64,000 nt of DNA from contig CAVWSM010000021.1 in NCBI GenBank assembly GCA_963757805.1, positions 124,001 through 188,000 of the forward strand, written 5' to 3'. The stretch's first letter is position 1. Every line of letters starts with the position of its first letter. The translations under genes and the position numbers were made by a program. Positions 43,412 to 53,198 of this stretch are shown in pieces. The notes beneath the pieces are model-generated. The model did not search any database, was not told the DNA's origin, and was given only the letters and a program-made list of their open reading frames with translations. Origin of the DNA: CAVWSM01 sp963757805. GTDB taxonomy: Bacteria > Actinomycetota > Actinomycetes > Jiangellales > Jiangellaceae.

Positions 43412-44038
43412 TCAGCGCCCCGGGGGTGTCCAGAGCGCGGTCCAGTCGAGGCCGTACGACCGCAGCATCCGGCGCAGCAGCGGCAGCGACAAGCCGACCA
43501 CGTTGTGGTGGTCGCCCTCGATCCCCTCGACGAAGGCGCCGCCCAGCCCGTCGACCGTGAAAGCCCCAGCCACGCGCAGCGGCTCGCCCGTCGCCAGGTA
43601 GGCATCGATCTCGTCATCGGTGATTTCGGCGAACCGGACGAGGGTCGAGGCGACTTCGGCTGTCGTACGCCCCGACCCGACGTCGACGAGGCAATGGCCG
43701 GTGTGCAGGAGTCCAGTGCGACCGCGCATGCGACGCCAGCGTTGGCGGGCGGCATCCGCGTCAGCCGGTTTGCCGTGCGCCTCACCGTCCAGCTCCAGGA
43801 CGGAGTCGCAGCCGAGTACGAGGACAAGGTCGCCGGTGTCCGGTGTGCCGAGCTGGGCGGCCACGGCCTCAGCCTTGAGTTCTGCAAGCACCAATGCCGT
43901 ACGCGCCGGCGAGCTTGCTGCGACCTGGTCCTCGTCGACGCCGCTGACCATCACCTCGGGCTCGACGCCGGCGGCGCGAAGCGTCGCAAGTCGGGCGGGA
44001 GACGCAGAGGCGAGGACGAAGCGCAGTCGAGGGGTCAT
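43412..44038 (-). CDS. maf: Maf-family nucleotide pyrophosphatase
   Basis: Hydrolyses canonical or modified nucleoside triphosphates (dTTP, UTP or m7GTP-type), a housecleaning role. About 208 residues: FVLASASPARLATLRAAGV opens the family fold, GCDSVLELDGEAHGKP near residue 85 carries the catalytic acid and Ser, and RWRRMRGRTGLLHTGHCLV completes the pocket. ATG 44038 begins the first strand; a longer frame to 44092 is unlikely. In related genomes maf is often next to acyl-CoA carboxylase subunits, as here within 5 kb, though no biochemical link is implied. Confidence 0.93.
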   Translation of the reverse strand: MTPRLRFVLASASPARLATLRAAGVEPEVMVSGVDEDQVAASSPARTALVLAELKAEAVAAQLGTPDTGDLVLVLGCDSVLELDGEAHGKPADADAARQRWRRMRGRTGLLHTGHCLVDVGSGRTTAEVASTLVRFAEITDDEIDAYLATGEPLRVAGAFTVDGLGGAFVEGIEGDHHNVVGLSLPLLRRMLRSYGLDWTALWTPPGR

Positions 44039-44090
44039 CACGAGTGATCGACAGTAGCGGAGCGCCGAGACGCGAGGCACCCTGACAGGC

Positions 44091-44666
44091 ATGCAGCCGG
44101 TGGAGCTCCTGCAAGAGACGATGGATAGCTGGGGCGAGCGGGTACGGGCGGTGAAGCCGGATCAATGGGGGTTGCCGACGCCATGCTCGGCGTGGGACGT
44201 ACACGCCCTCGTCAACCACGTCGTGGCCGAGGATCGTTGGACGACACCGCTGTTGTCGGGGCAGACGATCGCGGAGGTGGGGGACCGCCTGGACGGCGAC
44301 CTGCTCGGCGACGACCCGTACGCCGCGGACGAGGCTGCGCTCGCGGAGGCGCGCACGGCATGGTCGGCGCCGGGGGCTGACGGCCGTACGGTCCATCTGT
44401 CGTACGGCGACGAGCGCGCAGCCGAGTATGCGCTGCAGCTTGCGGCAGACCACCTGATCCACGGCTGGGACGTGGCGGCGTCGACCGGGCAGGACCGGAT
44501 GTTGCCGGCGGCCCAGGTCGAGGCGGTGGCGGAATGGTTCACCGAGCGGGAGGCCGTATACCGGGCTGCCGGGCTGATCGCGGCGCCGGTGCCGCTGAGC
44601 GATGAAGCCTCGACGCAGGATCGGCTGCTGGCGATGTTCGGGCGGGATTCGAGGTGGTCAATGTGA
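44091..44666 (+). CDS. TIGR03086-type metal-binding (DinB-like) protein
   Basis: About 191 residues: QPVELLQETMDSWGERVRAV, then DQWGLPTPCSAWDVHALVNH (the W-D-x-x-x-L-x-x-H motif that supplies a metal ligand) and LAADHLIHGWDVAASTGQDR with the second His pair, characteristic of the mycothiol-dependent/DinB-like four-helix fold. Metal and thiol partners are inferred from family knowledge only. ATG 44091 follows a GACAGGC leader; the 3' end overlaps the next gene's start. Confidence 0.88.
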   Translation: MQPVELLQETMDSWGERVRAVKPDQWGLPTPCSAWDVHALVNHVVAEDRWTTPLLSGQTIAEVGDRLDGDLLGDDPYAADEAALAEARTAWSAPGADGRTVHLSYGDERAAEYALQLAADHLIHGWDVAASTGQDRMLPAAQVEAVAEWFTEREAVYRAAGLIAAPVPLSDEASTQDRLLAMFGRDSRWSM

Positions 44667-45031
44667 TCACCGAGAACCTGACGAAGGAGGTGGTCGACCG
44701 GTTCGGCGCCGTCTTCAACGCTCGCGACATCGACGCGGTCATGGCACTGACAACACCCGATGTTGTCTTCGACGCGACCGGGCCGTCGCCTGACGGCACG
44801 CGCTTCGAGGGCCAGGAAGCTGTGCGCAAGGTCTGGGCCGACCTGTTCGCGAGCACGCGCGGTCCCCGCTTCGACACCGAGGAGCTGGTGGTCGCGGGGG
44901 ACCGCGCGGTGGTGCGCTGGCGGTACACGTGGGTCGAGCCAGGTGGCGGGTCGGGGCACGTACGCGGCATCGACCTGTACCGCGTGCGCGACGGCCTCGT
45001 CGCCGAGAAGCTCTCGTACGTGAAGGGTTGA
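44654..45031 (+). CDS. SnoaL/NTF2-like protein
   Basis: Small alpha+beta cone-fold protein of 125 residues: VVDRFGAVFNARDIDAVMAL, DVVFDATGPSPDGTRFEGQE, then the strands RAVVRWRYTWVEPGG and HVRGIDLYRVRDGLVAEKLS. The family spans cyclases, isomerases and non-enzymatic ligand binders, so no reaction is assigned. GTG 44654 lies inside the end of the previous gene (13-nt overlap); a co-transcribed pair is likely. Convergent with the DUF885 gene. Confidence 0.85.
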   Translation: MVNVITENLTKEVVDRFGAVFNARDIDAVMALTTPDVVFDATGPSPDGTRFEGQEAVRKVWADLFASTRGPRFDTEELVVAGDRAVVRWRYTWVEPGGGSGHVRGIDLYRVRDGLVAEKLSYVKG

Positions 45032-45038
45032 CCCAGCC

Positions 45039-46733
45039 TCAGAGGCGAGCCAGCGCCGCCCGCAACGGGTCGAGGCCGAGCGAGCCGAGGTTGAGCGCCT
45101 GGCGGTGGAACTCCTTGACATCGAACGCGTCGCCCTTGCGCTCCCGCGTCTCCTCGCGGGCCTGCAGCCAGATGCGCTCGCCGACCTTGTAGGACGGCGC
45201 CTGGCCGGGCCAGCCCAGGTAACGGTCGAGCTCGAACTTCAGGAACTCCTTCTCGTGCGGCGCGTGCAGGAGCAGGAACTCGAAGGCGAGCTCGGGGGTC
45301 CACACCTCGCCGTCGTGGAAGCCGGCGCCCGCCGGGATCGGCAGCTCGAGGTGCAGCCCGATGTCGACGATGACCCGCGCGGCCCGGAACGACTGCGCCA
45401 TCAGCATGCCCAGCCGGTCGGCCGGGTCGTCGAGGTAGCCGAGGTCGGCCATCAGCCGCTCGGCGTACAGCGCCCAGCCCTCGCCGTGCCCCGACACCCA
45501 GCAGAGCAGCCGCTGCCAGCGGTTGAGCAGGTCGGCGCGGTAGACGTTCTGCGCGACCTGGAGGTGATGCCCCGGCACGCCCTCGTGGTAGACCGTCGTC
45601 GTCTGCTCCCACGTCTGGAACGACTCGACGCCCTCGGGCACCGACCACCACATGCGCCCGGGACGGCGTCAGGTCCTCGGACGGCCCGGTGTAGTAGATG
45701 CCGCCGTCGTGGGTCGGCGCGATCCGGCACTCGAGCCGGCGGATCGGCTCGCGGAATGTCGAAGTGCGTGTCGGCGAGCCCGGCGACCGCGCGGTCGGAC
45801 AGCTCCTGCATCCAGCTCTGCAGCGCGTCGGTGCCGACCAGGCGGCGGCTCTCGTCGGCGTCCAGCGCGGCCCTGGCGTCGGCGACCGTGCCGCCCGGCA
45901 CGATCTGGTCGGCGACCTTGTCCATCTCCTCGCTCGAGGCGGGCCAGCTCCTGCCAGCCCCAGGCGTACGTCTCCTCGAGGTCGACCGTGGCGCCGAGGA
46001 AGTAGCGGGAGGCGAGCTGGTACGTGTCGCGCCCGAAGGCGTCCTTGTCCCTGGCGAGCGGGAGGAACTGCTCGGTCAGGAACTTGCCGAACGCCTCGTA
46101 CGCCGCCGCCGCGGCCGCGCTCCCCTCCGCAAGGCGCGCACGCAGCGACTCGTCGACCTCGGCGTCCTTGTCCGCGCCGGCAATCAGGCCCGGGAAGAAC
46201 GGCGAGTCGCCCGAGGTCCAGCGCCGGCACTGCTCTGCGCAGGACAGCACCTGGCGCTTGGCCGGCACCCGGCCGCGGGCGGCCTCGTCGAGCAGCGTCG
46301 CGCGGTAGCCGTCGAGTGCGCCGGGAATGAGGGCGAGGCGGGTGGCGATGTTGCTCCACGCCTCCGCGCCCTCGGTGGGCATGAGGTCGAACACCTCGCG
46401 TACGCCCTGCATCGGGCTCGCGAGCACGCGCAGGATCTGGACCAGGCCGGCCTCGTACATCTCGACCTCGAGGCCGAGGCGCTCCTGCATCGCCTCCTTG
46501 GCGACGCGCTCCCGCTCGTCGACGGGCTCCAGGTCGCGGAGGGCGTCGAGCGTACGGACGTTGAGGTCGTTGACCGCGGCGAGGCCGGCGGGCGACAGGT
46601 CGGGCATCTCGTGGTCGTGCCCGGGGATGCCCGCGTACGTGGCGAGCAGCGGGTCGAGGGCGGCGATCTCGTCGACGTAGGAATCTGCCAGGGCATCGAT
46701 CGAACGCGCCGGCGCGTCACTCGTTGTGGTCAC
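45039..46733 (-). pseudogene. DUF885 (metallopeptidase-like) protein, frameshifted
   Basis: About 560 residues read over three frames: the N-part has LADSYVDEIAALDPLLATYA and GLEVEMYEAGLVQILRVLAS, the middle VADQIVPGGTVADARAALDA and DALQSWMQELSDRAVAGLAD, and the C-part YHEGVPGHHLQVAQNVYRAD followed by SGHGEGWALYAERLMADLGY. HEGVPGHH is the metal-site motif of this family, whose members include unconfirmed peptidases. Shifts lie near 45925, 45765 and 45655. The catalytic His/Glu pattern is complete, so the gene is probably functional in the organism. Confidence 0.85.
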
Positions 46734-46774
46734 CCGGCGACCCTAACGAGTCACCTCCCGCGGAGGACAGCGGG

Positions 46775-48046
46775 TTATCGATCCGGCCCAACGTGTTGAT
46801 CTGGCAAAGGCGTGATCATCCGAAGTTTGATCACGCTTCGCCTGTCAGTCCGCGTGGGCGCCTCCAGGAGCTGGTCGACGACGTACTCGGCGATGGCCAG
46901 CGACGAGGTGGCGCCGGGGGAGGGCGCGTTGCGTACGGCGAGCACGCGGTCGCGCCGGAACAGCCGGAAGTCGTCGACGAGCGAGCCGTCGGGGTCGAGG
47001 GCTTGGGCTCGTACGCCCGACGGACCGCGTACGACGTCGTCGGCCCGCAGCGACGGGACGTATTCGGCGGCCGCGGAGACGAACGCCCGCTTGGACAGCG
47101 ACCCCCACAGCTCGGCCGCACCGGTGCGCCAGTAGCGGCGGGCCAGCTTGCGGAACCCCGCATAGCCGAGCGTCCCCGCCAGGTCGCGCGACTTCACTTG
47201 CCGCCACCGGTAGCCCTCGCGGGCAAGCGCGAGCACCGCGTTGGGGCCGACGAGCACCTCGCCGTCGTACCGCTTCGTCAGGTGGATGCCGAGGAACGGG
47301 AACCGCGGATCGGGGACCGGGTAGATCAGCCCGCGTACGAGGTGCCGGCGGTCAGGGCGCAGCTGGTAGTACTCCCCGCGGAACGGCACGATCTGCGGCT
47401 CCCGGCTGTCGCCGGCGAGGACCGCCAACCGGTCGGACTGCAAGCCCCCGCACACCACCGCCAGGTCGGCGGGCCACTCGTCGCCGTCGGCCGTCTGCAG
47501 CACCACGCCGTCGGGCACGCGGCTGATCCCGGTGACCTCGCGCCCGGTCAGGATCTCTGCGCCAGCTCGCCGCGCCCGGTCGGCAATCGCGTGCGTCACC
47601 GCGACGAAGTCGACGATCGCGGTCTCCGGCGAATGCAGTGCCGCGACGCCGACCGCGTGCGGCTCGATCTCGCGGATCTCGGCAGCGCTGACTCGCCGGA
47701 GCCCGGGTACGCCGTTGGCGGTCGCCCGGCGCTCGAGCTCGTCGAGCCGCGGCAGCTCGTCCTCCGTCAGGGCGACGACGAGCTTGCCGCACTCGTCGTA
47801 CGCGATCCCCTCCTCGACGCACAACGCGCGCAGCATCCCGACGCCGCGCCGGCACAGCTGCGCCTTGAGCGACCCCGGCGCGTAGTAGATGCCCGCATGC
47901 ACCACCCCGCTGTTGTGCCCGGTCTGGTGCGCGGCCAGCCGGTGCTCCTTCTCGAGCAGGGTGACCTGGGCGTCGGGGCGCACCTCGGTGAGCCTGTTGG
48001 CCACGGCGACGCCGAGGATGCCGCCGCCGACCACCGCTATGCGCAT
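46775..48046 (-). CDS. lhgO: L-2-hydroxyglutarate oxidase (LhgO/YgaF family)
   Basis: FAD-dependent oxidase/dehydrogenase of up to 423 residues for L-2-hydroxyglutarate: FAD fold MRIAVVGGGILGVAVANRLT, the family motif HQTGHNSGVVHAGIYYAPGS near residue 45, FRGEYYQLRP and PVPDPRFPFLGIHLTKRYDG near 230, and NAPSPGATSSLAIAEYVVDQ near the C-terminus. The last 30 residues run through a strong hairpin (46810-46836), and an adjacent frame ends exactly at it, so the tail may be extended by a frame error. ATG 48046 overlaps the end of the upstream gene. Confidence 0.9.
   Translation of the reverse strand: MRIAVVGGGILGVAVANRLTEVRPDAQVTLLEKEHRLAAHQTGHNSGVVHAGIYYAPGSLKAQLCRRGVGMLRALCVEEGIAYDECGKLVVALTEDELPRLDELERRATANGVPGLRRVSAAEIREIEPHAVGVAALHSPETAIVDFVAVTHAIADRARRAGAEILTGREVTGISRVPDGVVLQTADGDEWPADLAVVCGGLQSDRLAVLAGDSREPQIVPFRGEYYQLRPDRRHLVRGLIYPVPDPRFPFLGIHLTKRYDGEVLVGPNAVLALAREGYRWRQVKSRDLAGTLGYAGFRKLARRYWRTGAAELWGSLSKRAFVSAAAEYVPSLRADDVVRGPSGVRAQALDPDGSLVDDFRLFRRDRVLAVRNAPSPGATSSLAIAEYVVDQLLEAPTRTDRRSVIKLRMITPLPDQHVGPDR
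46810..46836 (-). terminator. Hairpin at the lhgO 3' end
   Basis: GCGTGATCA (46810-46818) and TGATCACGC (46828-46836) around TCCGAAGTT: 9-bp perfect stem, 9-nt loop. It lies inside the last codons as currently framed but exactly at an alternative TGA, which is the normal place for a terminator. Confidence 0.5.
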
Positions 48047-48589
48047 GCCTGCTGGAGTATCACGAGTGCCGCGCGCACCGCGTCCTTTTCGAGTCTTCGC
48101 CAGGGTCGATGGGTCGTACGGCCGATGCCGGCGACCAGATCTTCGGCGGGCGGCAGGTCGGAGTCGAGTACGGGTACGGCGTTGAGGCCGAGCTTTTCGG
48201 CCGCCTCGAGCAGCGCCTCGCGGTAGAGGTGGCCTTCGGCGTCGTGCAGCCACGGATGCGACTTCAGCGACTGGGCGATGCTCCGCGCTGGCGAGGGCGG
48301 CTTGGAGACGACCCCGACCCCGGCGAGCGGAGTCGGGTTGCGGGAACTCGGCGATCAGATCGCGGAACGCCGCGGTTGCGTGTGCCAGGGCCGCGGACTC
48401 GACTGCGTGTACGAGTCGCTCAGCCTCGTCGAGGGGCAGCCCGACCGCCTCGTGGTACGGCTGGAACGGCAGGTCGTCCGGGATGAGCGGCCGCTCGATC
48501 CGGGCGACGAGCTCGGGATCGTTGACCGGCTCGGCCAGCGCCACGGCGACGACGCCGCCCCGAGCCGTGACCGCCCCGACCGCGAGCAC
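48037..48589 (-). pseudogene. Conserved hypothetical protein, one frameshift
   Basis: About 184 residues. The first part opens MLAVGAVTARGGVVAVALAE with LPFQPYHEAVGLPLDEAERL; after a shift near 48305 it continues SIAQSLKSHPWLHDAEGHLY, then REALLEAAEKLGLNAVPVLD and RAALVILQQACA, with the TAG overlapping the lhgO ATG. The second half (HPWLHDAEGHLYREAL, a Glu in a strand-helix) looks like a nuclease or hydrolase-type alpha/beta fold, but I cannot name it. GTG 48589 is 6 nt after the accE stop. Confidence 0.65.
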
Positions 48590-48594
48590 CTGTC

Positions 48595-48822
48595 TTAGCG
48601 TCCGGTGGCCCGTGACCGCCAGGCGCCCGGGCCGGGGCGCGCTGCGGCGCGGTTGGCCGTACGCCAGTAGGTCGCCCAGCGGCTCGCCTTGCCCGGGGCC
48701 TCGGCGGCCTCACCCGCCGCGGCGGCGCGGCGTGCGGCCACGACGGCCACAAGCGCGGCCAGCTCCTCCGGCGTCGGGTTGCCGCGCTCGACACGCGCAG
48801 CAGCGGCTCGTCCGTCGCTCAC
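48595..48822 (-). CDS. accE: Acyl-CoA carboxylase epsilon subunit
   Basis: Small 75-residue subunit that stabilises actinobacterial acyl-CoA carboxylase complexes. It shows the family pattern: a short N-terminus RVERGNPTPEELAALVAVVA, an Ala/Glu-rich helix, and SRWATYWRTANRAAARPGPG with conserved aromatic residues. GTG 48822 overlaps the stop of the beta subunit gene by 4 nt (GTGA), so their products are made together. Such subunits accompany propionyl- and long-chain-type carboxylases. Confidence 0.88.
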   Translation of the reverse strand: MSDGRAAAARVERGNPTPEELAALVAVVAARRAAAAGEAAEAPGKASRWATYWRTANRAAARPGPGAWRSRATGR

Positions 48823-50411
48823 AGCGGGATGTTCCCGTGCTTCTTCGGCGGCAGCGTGGCGCGCTTGTTGCGCAGCGCGCGGAGCGCCTTGACGATCGCG
48901 ACGCGGGTCTGCGCCGGCTCGATGACGCTGTCGACGTACCCGCGCTCGGCGGCGACGTAGGGGTTGGCGAGCGTGTCCTCGTACTCCTGCACCATCTTGG
49001 CGCGCAGCGCCTCCGGATCGTCGGTCTCCGCGAGCTCGCGCCGATAGAGGATGTTGACCGCGCCCTGCGCGCCCATGACCGCGATCTGCGCGGTCGGCCA
49101 GGCCAGGTTGAGGTCGGCGCCGAGGTGCTTGGAGCCCATGACGTCGTACGCGCCGCCGTAGGCCTTGCGCGTGATCACCGTGAGCAGCGGGACGGTCGCC
49201 TCCGCGTAGGCGTAGATGAGCTTGGCGCCGCGGCGGATGATGCCGTTCCACTCCTGGCCGGTGCCGGGCAGGAACCCGGGCACGTCGACGAAGGTGAGGA
49301 TGGGGATGTTGAACGCGTCGCAGGTACGGACGAAGCGCGCCGCCTTCTCCGACGCGTCGATGTCGAGGCAGCCCGCGAAGTGCAGCGGCTGGTTGGCGAC
49401 GACGCCGACCGCGTGGCCCTCCACGCGGCCGAAACCGACGACGATGTTGGGCGCGAACAGCGCGTGCACCTCGAGGAACTCGTCGTCGTCGAGGATGTGG
49501 GTGATGACCTCGTGGATGTCGTACGGCTGGTTGGCCGAGTCGGGCACCACGACGTTGAGCTCGCGGTCGTGGTCGCTGACCTCGAGGTCGGCGTCGTCGG
49601 GGAACGCGGGCGGCTCCTCGAGGTTGTTGCCGGGGAGGTAGGACAGCAGGGCGCGTACGTAGTCGATCGCGTCCTGCTCGTCGTGCCCGAGGTAGTGCGC
49701 GACGCCGCTCTTGGTGTTGTGGGCGCGGCCGCCGCCGAGGTCCTCGAACCCGACATCCTCGCCGGTGACGGTCTTGATGACGTCGGGGCCGGTGATGAAC
49801 ATGTGCGAGGTCTGGTCGACCATCACGACGAAGTCGGTGAGTGCGGGGGAGTAGACCGCGCCGCCCGCGGACGGGCCCATGATCAGCGAGATCTGCGGGA
49901 TGACGCCGGACGCGTGCGTGTTGCGCTTGAAGATCTCGGCGTAGAGGCCGAGCGCGACCACGCCCTCCTGGATGCGCGCGCCGCCGGAGTCGTTGATGCC
50001 GATGATCGGGCAGCCGGTCTTGAGCGCGAGGTCCATGACCTTGACGATCTTCTCGCCGAACACCTCGCCGAGGCTGCCGCCGAACACCGTGAAGTCCTGC
50101 GCGAACACGCACACCTGGCGGCCGTCGACCGTGCCGAACCCGGTCACGACGCCGTCGCCGTACGGCCGGTTCTTCTCCTGCCCGAACGCGGTCGAGCGGT
50201 GCCGGGCCAGCTCGTCGAGCTCCTCGAACGACCCCTCGTCGAGCAGCATGTCGATGCGCTCGCGCGCGGTCTTCTTGCCCTTGGTGTGCTGCTTCTCCAC
50301 CGCGCGCGCCGAGCCGGCGTGCACCGCCTCGTCGACGCGACGGCGCAGGTCGGCGATCTTCCCGGCGGTCGTGTGGATGTCGATCGACGGGTCAGGAGGG
50401 GTCGAACTCAT
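48819..50411 (-). CDS. pccB: Propionyl-CoA carboxylase beta subunit (carboxyltransferase)
   Basis: Carboxyltransferase of 530 residues: INDSGGARIQEGVVALGLYA, IMGPSAGGAVYSPALTDFVV, FITGPDVIKTVTGEDVGFED, then in the C-half LTFVDVPGFLPGTGQEWNGI, GGAYDVMGSKHLGADLNLAW and IAVMGAQGAVNILYRREL, the two oxyanion-hole regions being complete. The sequence is closest to AccD5/PccB-type enzymes that use propionyl-CoA (and acetyl-CoA). It is coupled to an epsilon subunit and needs the biotin subunit at 33.7 kb. Divergent from ppc. Confidence 0.93.
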   Translation of the reverse strand: MSSTPPDPSIDIHTTAGKIADLRRRVDEAVHAGSARAVEKQHTKGKKTARERIDMLLDEGSFEELDELARHRSTAFGQEKNRPYGDGVVTGFGTVDGRQVCVFAQDFTVFGGSLGEVFGEKIVKVMDLALKTGCPIIGINDSGGARIQEGVVALGLYAEIFKRNTHASGVIPQISLIMGPSAGGAVYSPALTDFVVMVDQTSHMFITGPDVIKTVTGEDVGFEDLGGGRAHNTKSGVAHYLGHDEQDAIDYVRALLSYLPGNNLEEPPAFPDDADLEVSDHDRELNVVVPDSANQPYDIHEVITHILDDDEFLEVHALFAPNIVVGFGRVEGHAVGVVANQPLHFAGCLDIDASEKAARFVRTCDAFNIPILTFVDVPGFLPGTGQEWNGIIRRGAKLIYAYAEATVPLLTVITRKAYGGAYDVMGSKHLGADLNLAWPTAQIAVMGAQGAVNILYRRELAETDDPEALRAKMVQEYEDTLANPYVAAERGYVDSVIEPAQTRVAIVKALRALRNKRATLPPKKHGNIPL

Positions 50412-50587
50412 GGGCCGCAGCGTAACGCGCCGGCCTCGTCGGCCTACTCATGCGGTAACTCGTGCTGAACCGATTGGGGACCGCATCACGAGACGGCTCC
50501 GGGGATTGTGCGTAGCCACAAGTACGCTCCGGCGCATGGGTCAAGCCGATCGAGGAGCGGCTCCCGCGGGCCCGGGCCCGCGTCGAG

Positions 50588-53198
50588 ATGCCGGACGCGC
50601 TGCGCCGCGACGTACGGATGCTGGGTGGGCTGCTCGGCGAGGTGCTCCGCGAGTACGGCGGGCAGGAGCTGCTCGACGATGTGGAGCGCCTGCGCGGACT
50701 GACGATCACCGCACACGACCTCGACCCGGCCGTGGCCGACGTGGCGGCCAAGGAGGCCACGGCGCTGGCGGCGAGCTTCGACCTGCCGCGAGCGGAGGAT
50801 GTCGCCCGCGCGTTCACGGTCTACTTCCACCTGGTCAACCTGGCCGAGCAGCAGCACCGCATCCGCACGCTTCGCGAGCGCGACCGCGCCGGTGCGCCGC
50901 TCACCGACGCGCTGGCCGGCGCAGTCCAGCAGGTCGCGGCCGAGGACGGCGAGGAGCAGGCGGCGGCACTCCTGCGCGGGCTCGAGATCCGCCCCGTGCT
51001 CACCGCGCACCCGACCGAGGCTCGCCGCCGGGCGATCGTCACCACGCTCAACCGGGTGGCCCAGCTGCTCGATGAGGCAGACGACCCCCGGCTGGGAGCG
51101 AGTGAGCGCACGGAGACCCGCCGCCGGCTGCTCGAGGAGATCGACATCCTCTGGCGTACGTCGGCATTGCGCGAGCAGCGGCCGGGTCCGCTCGACGAGG
51201 TGCGCACCGCGATGGCGGTCTTCGACGAGGTGCTGTTCCGCGTCGCGCCGCAGGTCTACCGGCACGTCGACGCGGTGCTCGCGGGCGAGCGCAGCGGTGC
51301 GGAGCCGTCGGCGGTGCCGGCGTTCATCAGGTTCGGCTCGTGGATCGGCGGCGACCGTGACGGCAACCCGTACGTCACCGCGGCCGTCACGCGGGAAGCG
51401 CTGGCGATCCAGTCGGAGCACGTGCTGATCGGCCTGGAGAACGCAAGCGCGCGCATCGGCCGTTCGCTGACCGCGTCGGCGGCCACGACTCCCGCGTCGG
51501 CCGACGTGCACCGGCTCATCTCCGACGTGACCGAGGTCAAGCCGGAGCTCGCGGACGCGCTCACCACGCGGTCGCCGGGGGAGCCGCACCGGATCGCGCT
51601 GCTGCTCGTCGCCGAGCGGGTTGCGGCGACGCGGCGTCGCGATGCGGACCTCGCCTACGCGTCCGTCCGCGACTTCCTCGCCGACCTGCGGACCGTGCAG
51701 GATTCGCTGGCCGCCGCGGGTGCCGAGCGGCAGGCGTACGGCGAACTGCAGCACCTGATCTGGCAGGCGGAGACGTTCGGGTTCCACCTTGCCGAGCTCG
51801 AGGTGCGGCAGCACAGCAAGGTGCATGCCGCGGCGCTTGGCTGAGTTGCGGGCCGGCGGTGACCGCTCCGCGCAGACCGACGAGGTGCTCGCCACGATCC
51901 GCGTGATGGCGCAGCTGCAGCAGCGCTTCGGAGCGGATGCGTGCCGCCGCTACGTCGTGTCGTTCACGCAGTCGGCCGATGACTTGGCTGCGGTGTACGA
52001 GCTCGCGGCGTACGCACTCGGCGACCGGCCGGTCGAGCTCGACGTCGTACCCCTCTTCGAGACGCGCGAGGACCTCGACAACTGCATCGACGTGCTCGAA
52101 GCCGCCATGCAGCAGCCGGCAATCCAGGCGCGGCTGGCGGCGACGGGCCGCCGGTTCGAGGTGATGCTCGGCTACTCCGACTCGGCCAAGGATGTCGGGC
52201 CGGTGTCGGCGACGCTCGCGCTGTACGACGCGCAGGGCCGGCTCGCGGATTGGGCGGCCCGGCACGACATCACGCTGACGATGTTCCACGGCCGTGGCGG
52301 CGCGCTCGGCCGCGGCGGCGGGCCGGCCAACCGGGCGGTGCTCGCGCAGGCACCGGGCTCGGTGTCCGGGCGGTTCAAGGTGACCGAGCAGGGCGAGGTC
52401 ATCTTCGCGCGCTACGGCGACCCGACGATCGCGCACCGGCACATCGAGCAGGTCGCGGCGGCGGTCCTGCTGGCCTCGACACCCGCGGTGGAGCGGCGGG
52501 CGCACGAGGCCGCGGAGCGGTTCGCCGACGTGGCGTCGTCGCTGGACGCGGCGGCCCGCGAGTCGTACCACCGGCTCGTCCGCACCGAGGGCTTCGCCGA
52601 GTGGTTCGCGACGGTCACCCCGCTGGAGGAGCTGGGCGCGCTGCCGATCGGTTCGCGGCCGGCCCGCCGCGGCCTGTCGCTGTCGTCGCTGGAGGATCTG
52701 CGGGCGATCCCGTGGGTGTTCGCGTGGGCGCAGACGAGGGCCAACGTGCCGGGTTGGTACGGCCTCGGCTCCGGCCTCGCGGCCGTCGGCGACGTGGGTG
52801 TGCTGCAGACCGCGTACGCCGAATGGCCGCTCTTCACCGTTCTCATGGAGAACGCCGAGATGTCGCTCGCCAAGACTGACCGGCGGATCCTGTCCGGCTA
52901 CCTCGACCTCGGCGGTCGCGACGATCTCGCCGCGCAGGTCATGGACGAGCACGCGCGGACCGTCGAGTGGGTGCTGCGGGTGACCGGGCATACGAGGTTG
53001 CTGGAGGACAAGCACGTGCTCGGGTGGGCGGTCGCGCTGCGCAACCCGTACGTCGACGCGCTCTCCCATTTGCAGCTGCGCGCGCTGCGAGCCCTGCGTG
53101 GCGGCGAGGGGCTCACTGATGCTGATGTCGACGCGCTGCGCCGGCTGCTGCTGATCACGGTCAACGGCGTGGCCGCAGGGCTGCAGAACACGGGCTGA
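50588..53198 (+). pseudogene. ppc: Phosphoenolpyruvate carboxylase, one frameshift
   Basis: Anaplerotic enzyme adding bicarbonate to PEP to give oxaloacetate. About 870 residues with all catalytic motifs: VLTAHPTEARRRAIVT (His), GSWIGGDRDGNPYVTAAVTR, then after the break MLGYSDSAKDVGPVSATLAL, the glycine loop FHGRGGALGRGGGPANRAVL and the C-terminal GVAAGLQNTG. One extra base near 51836 in GCGCTTGGCTGAG interrupts the frame (HAAALAELRAGG expected). The start is uncertain: ATG 50588 is the first in frame, but the ribosome site is weak. An enzyme this central is unlikely to be dead, so a sequence error is likely. Confidence 0.92.
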
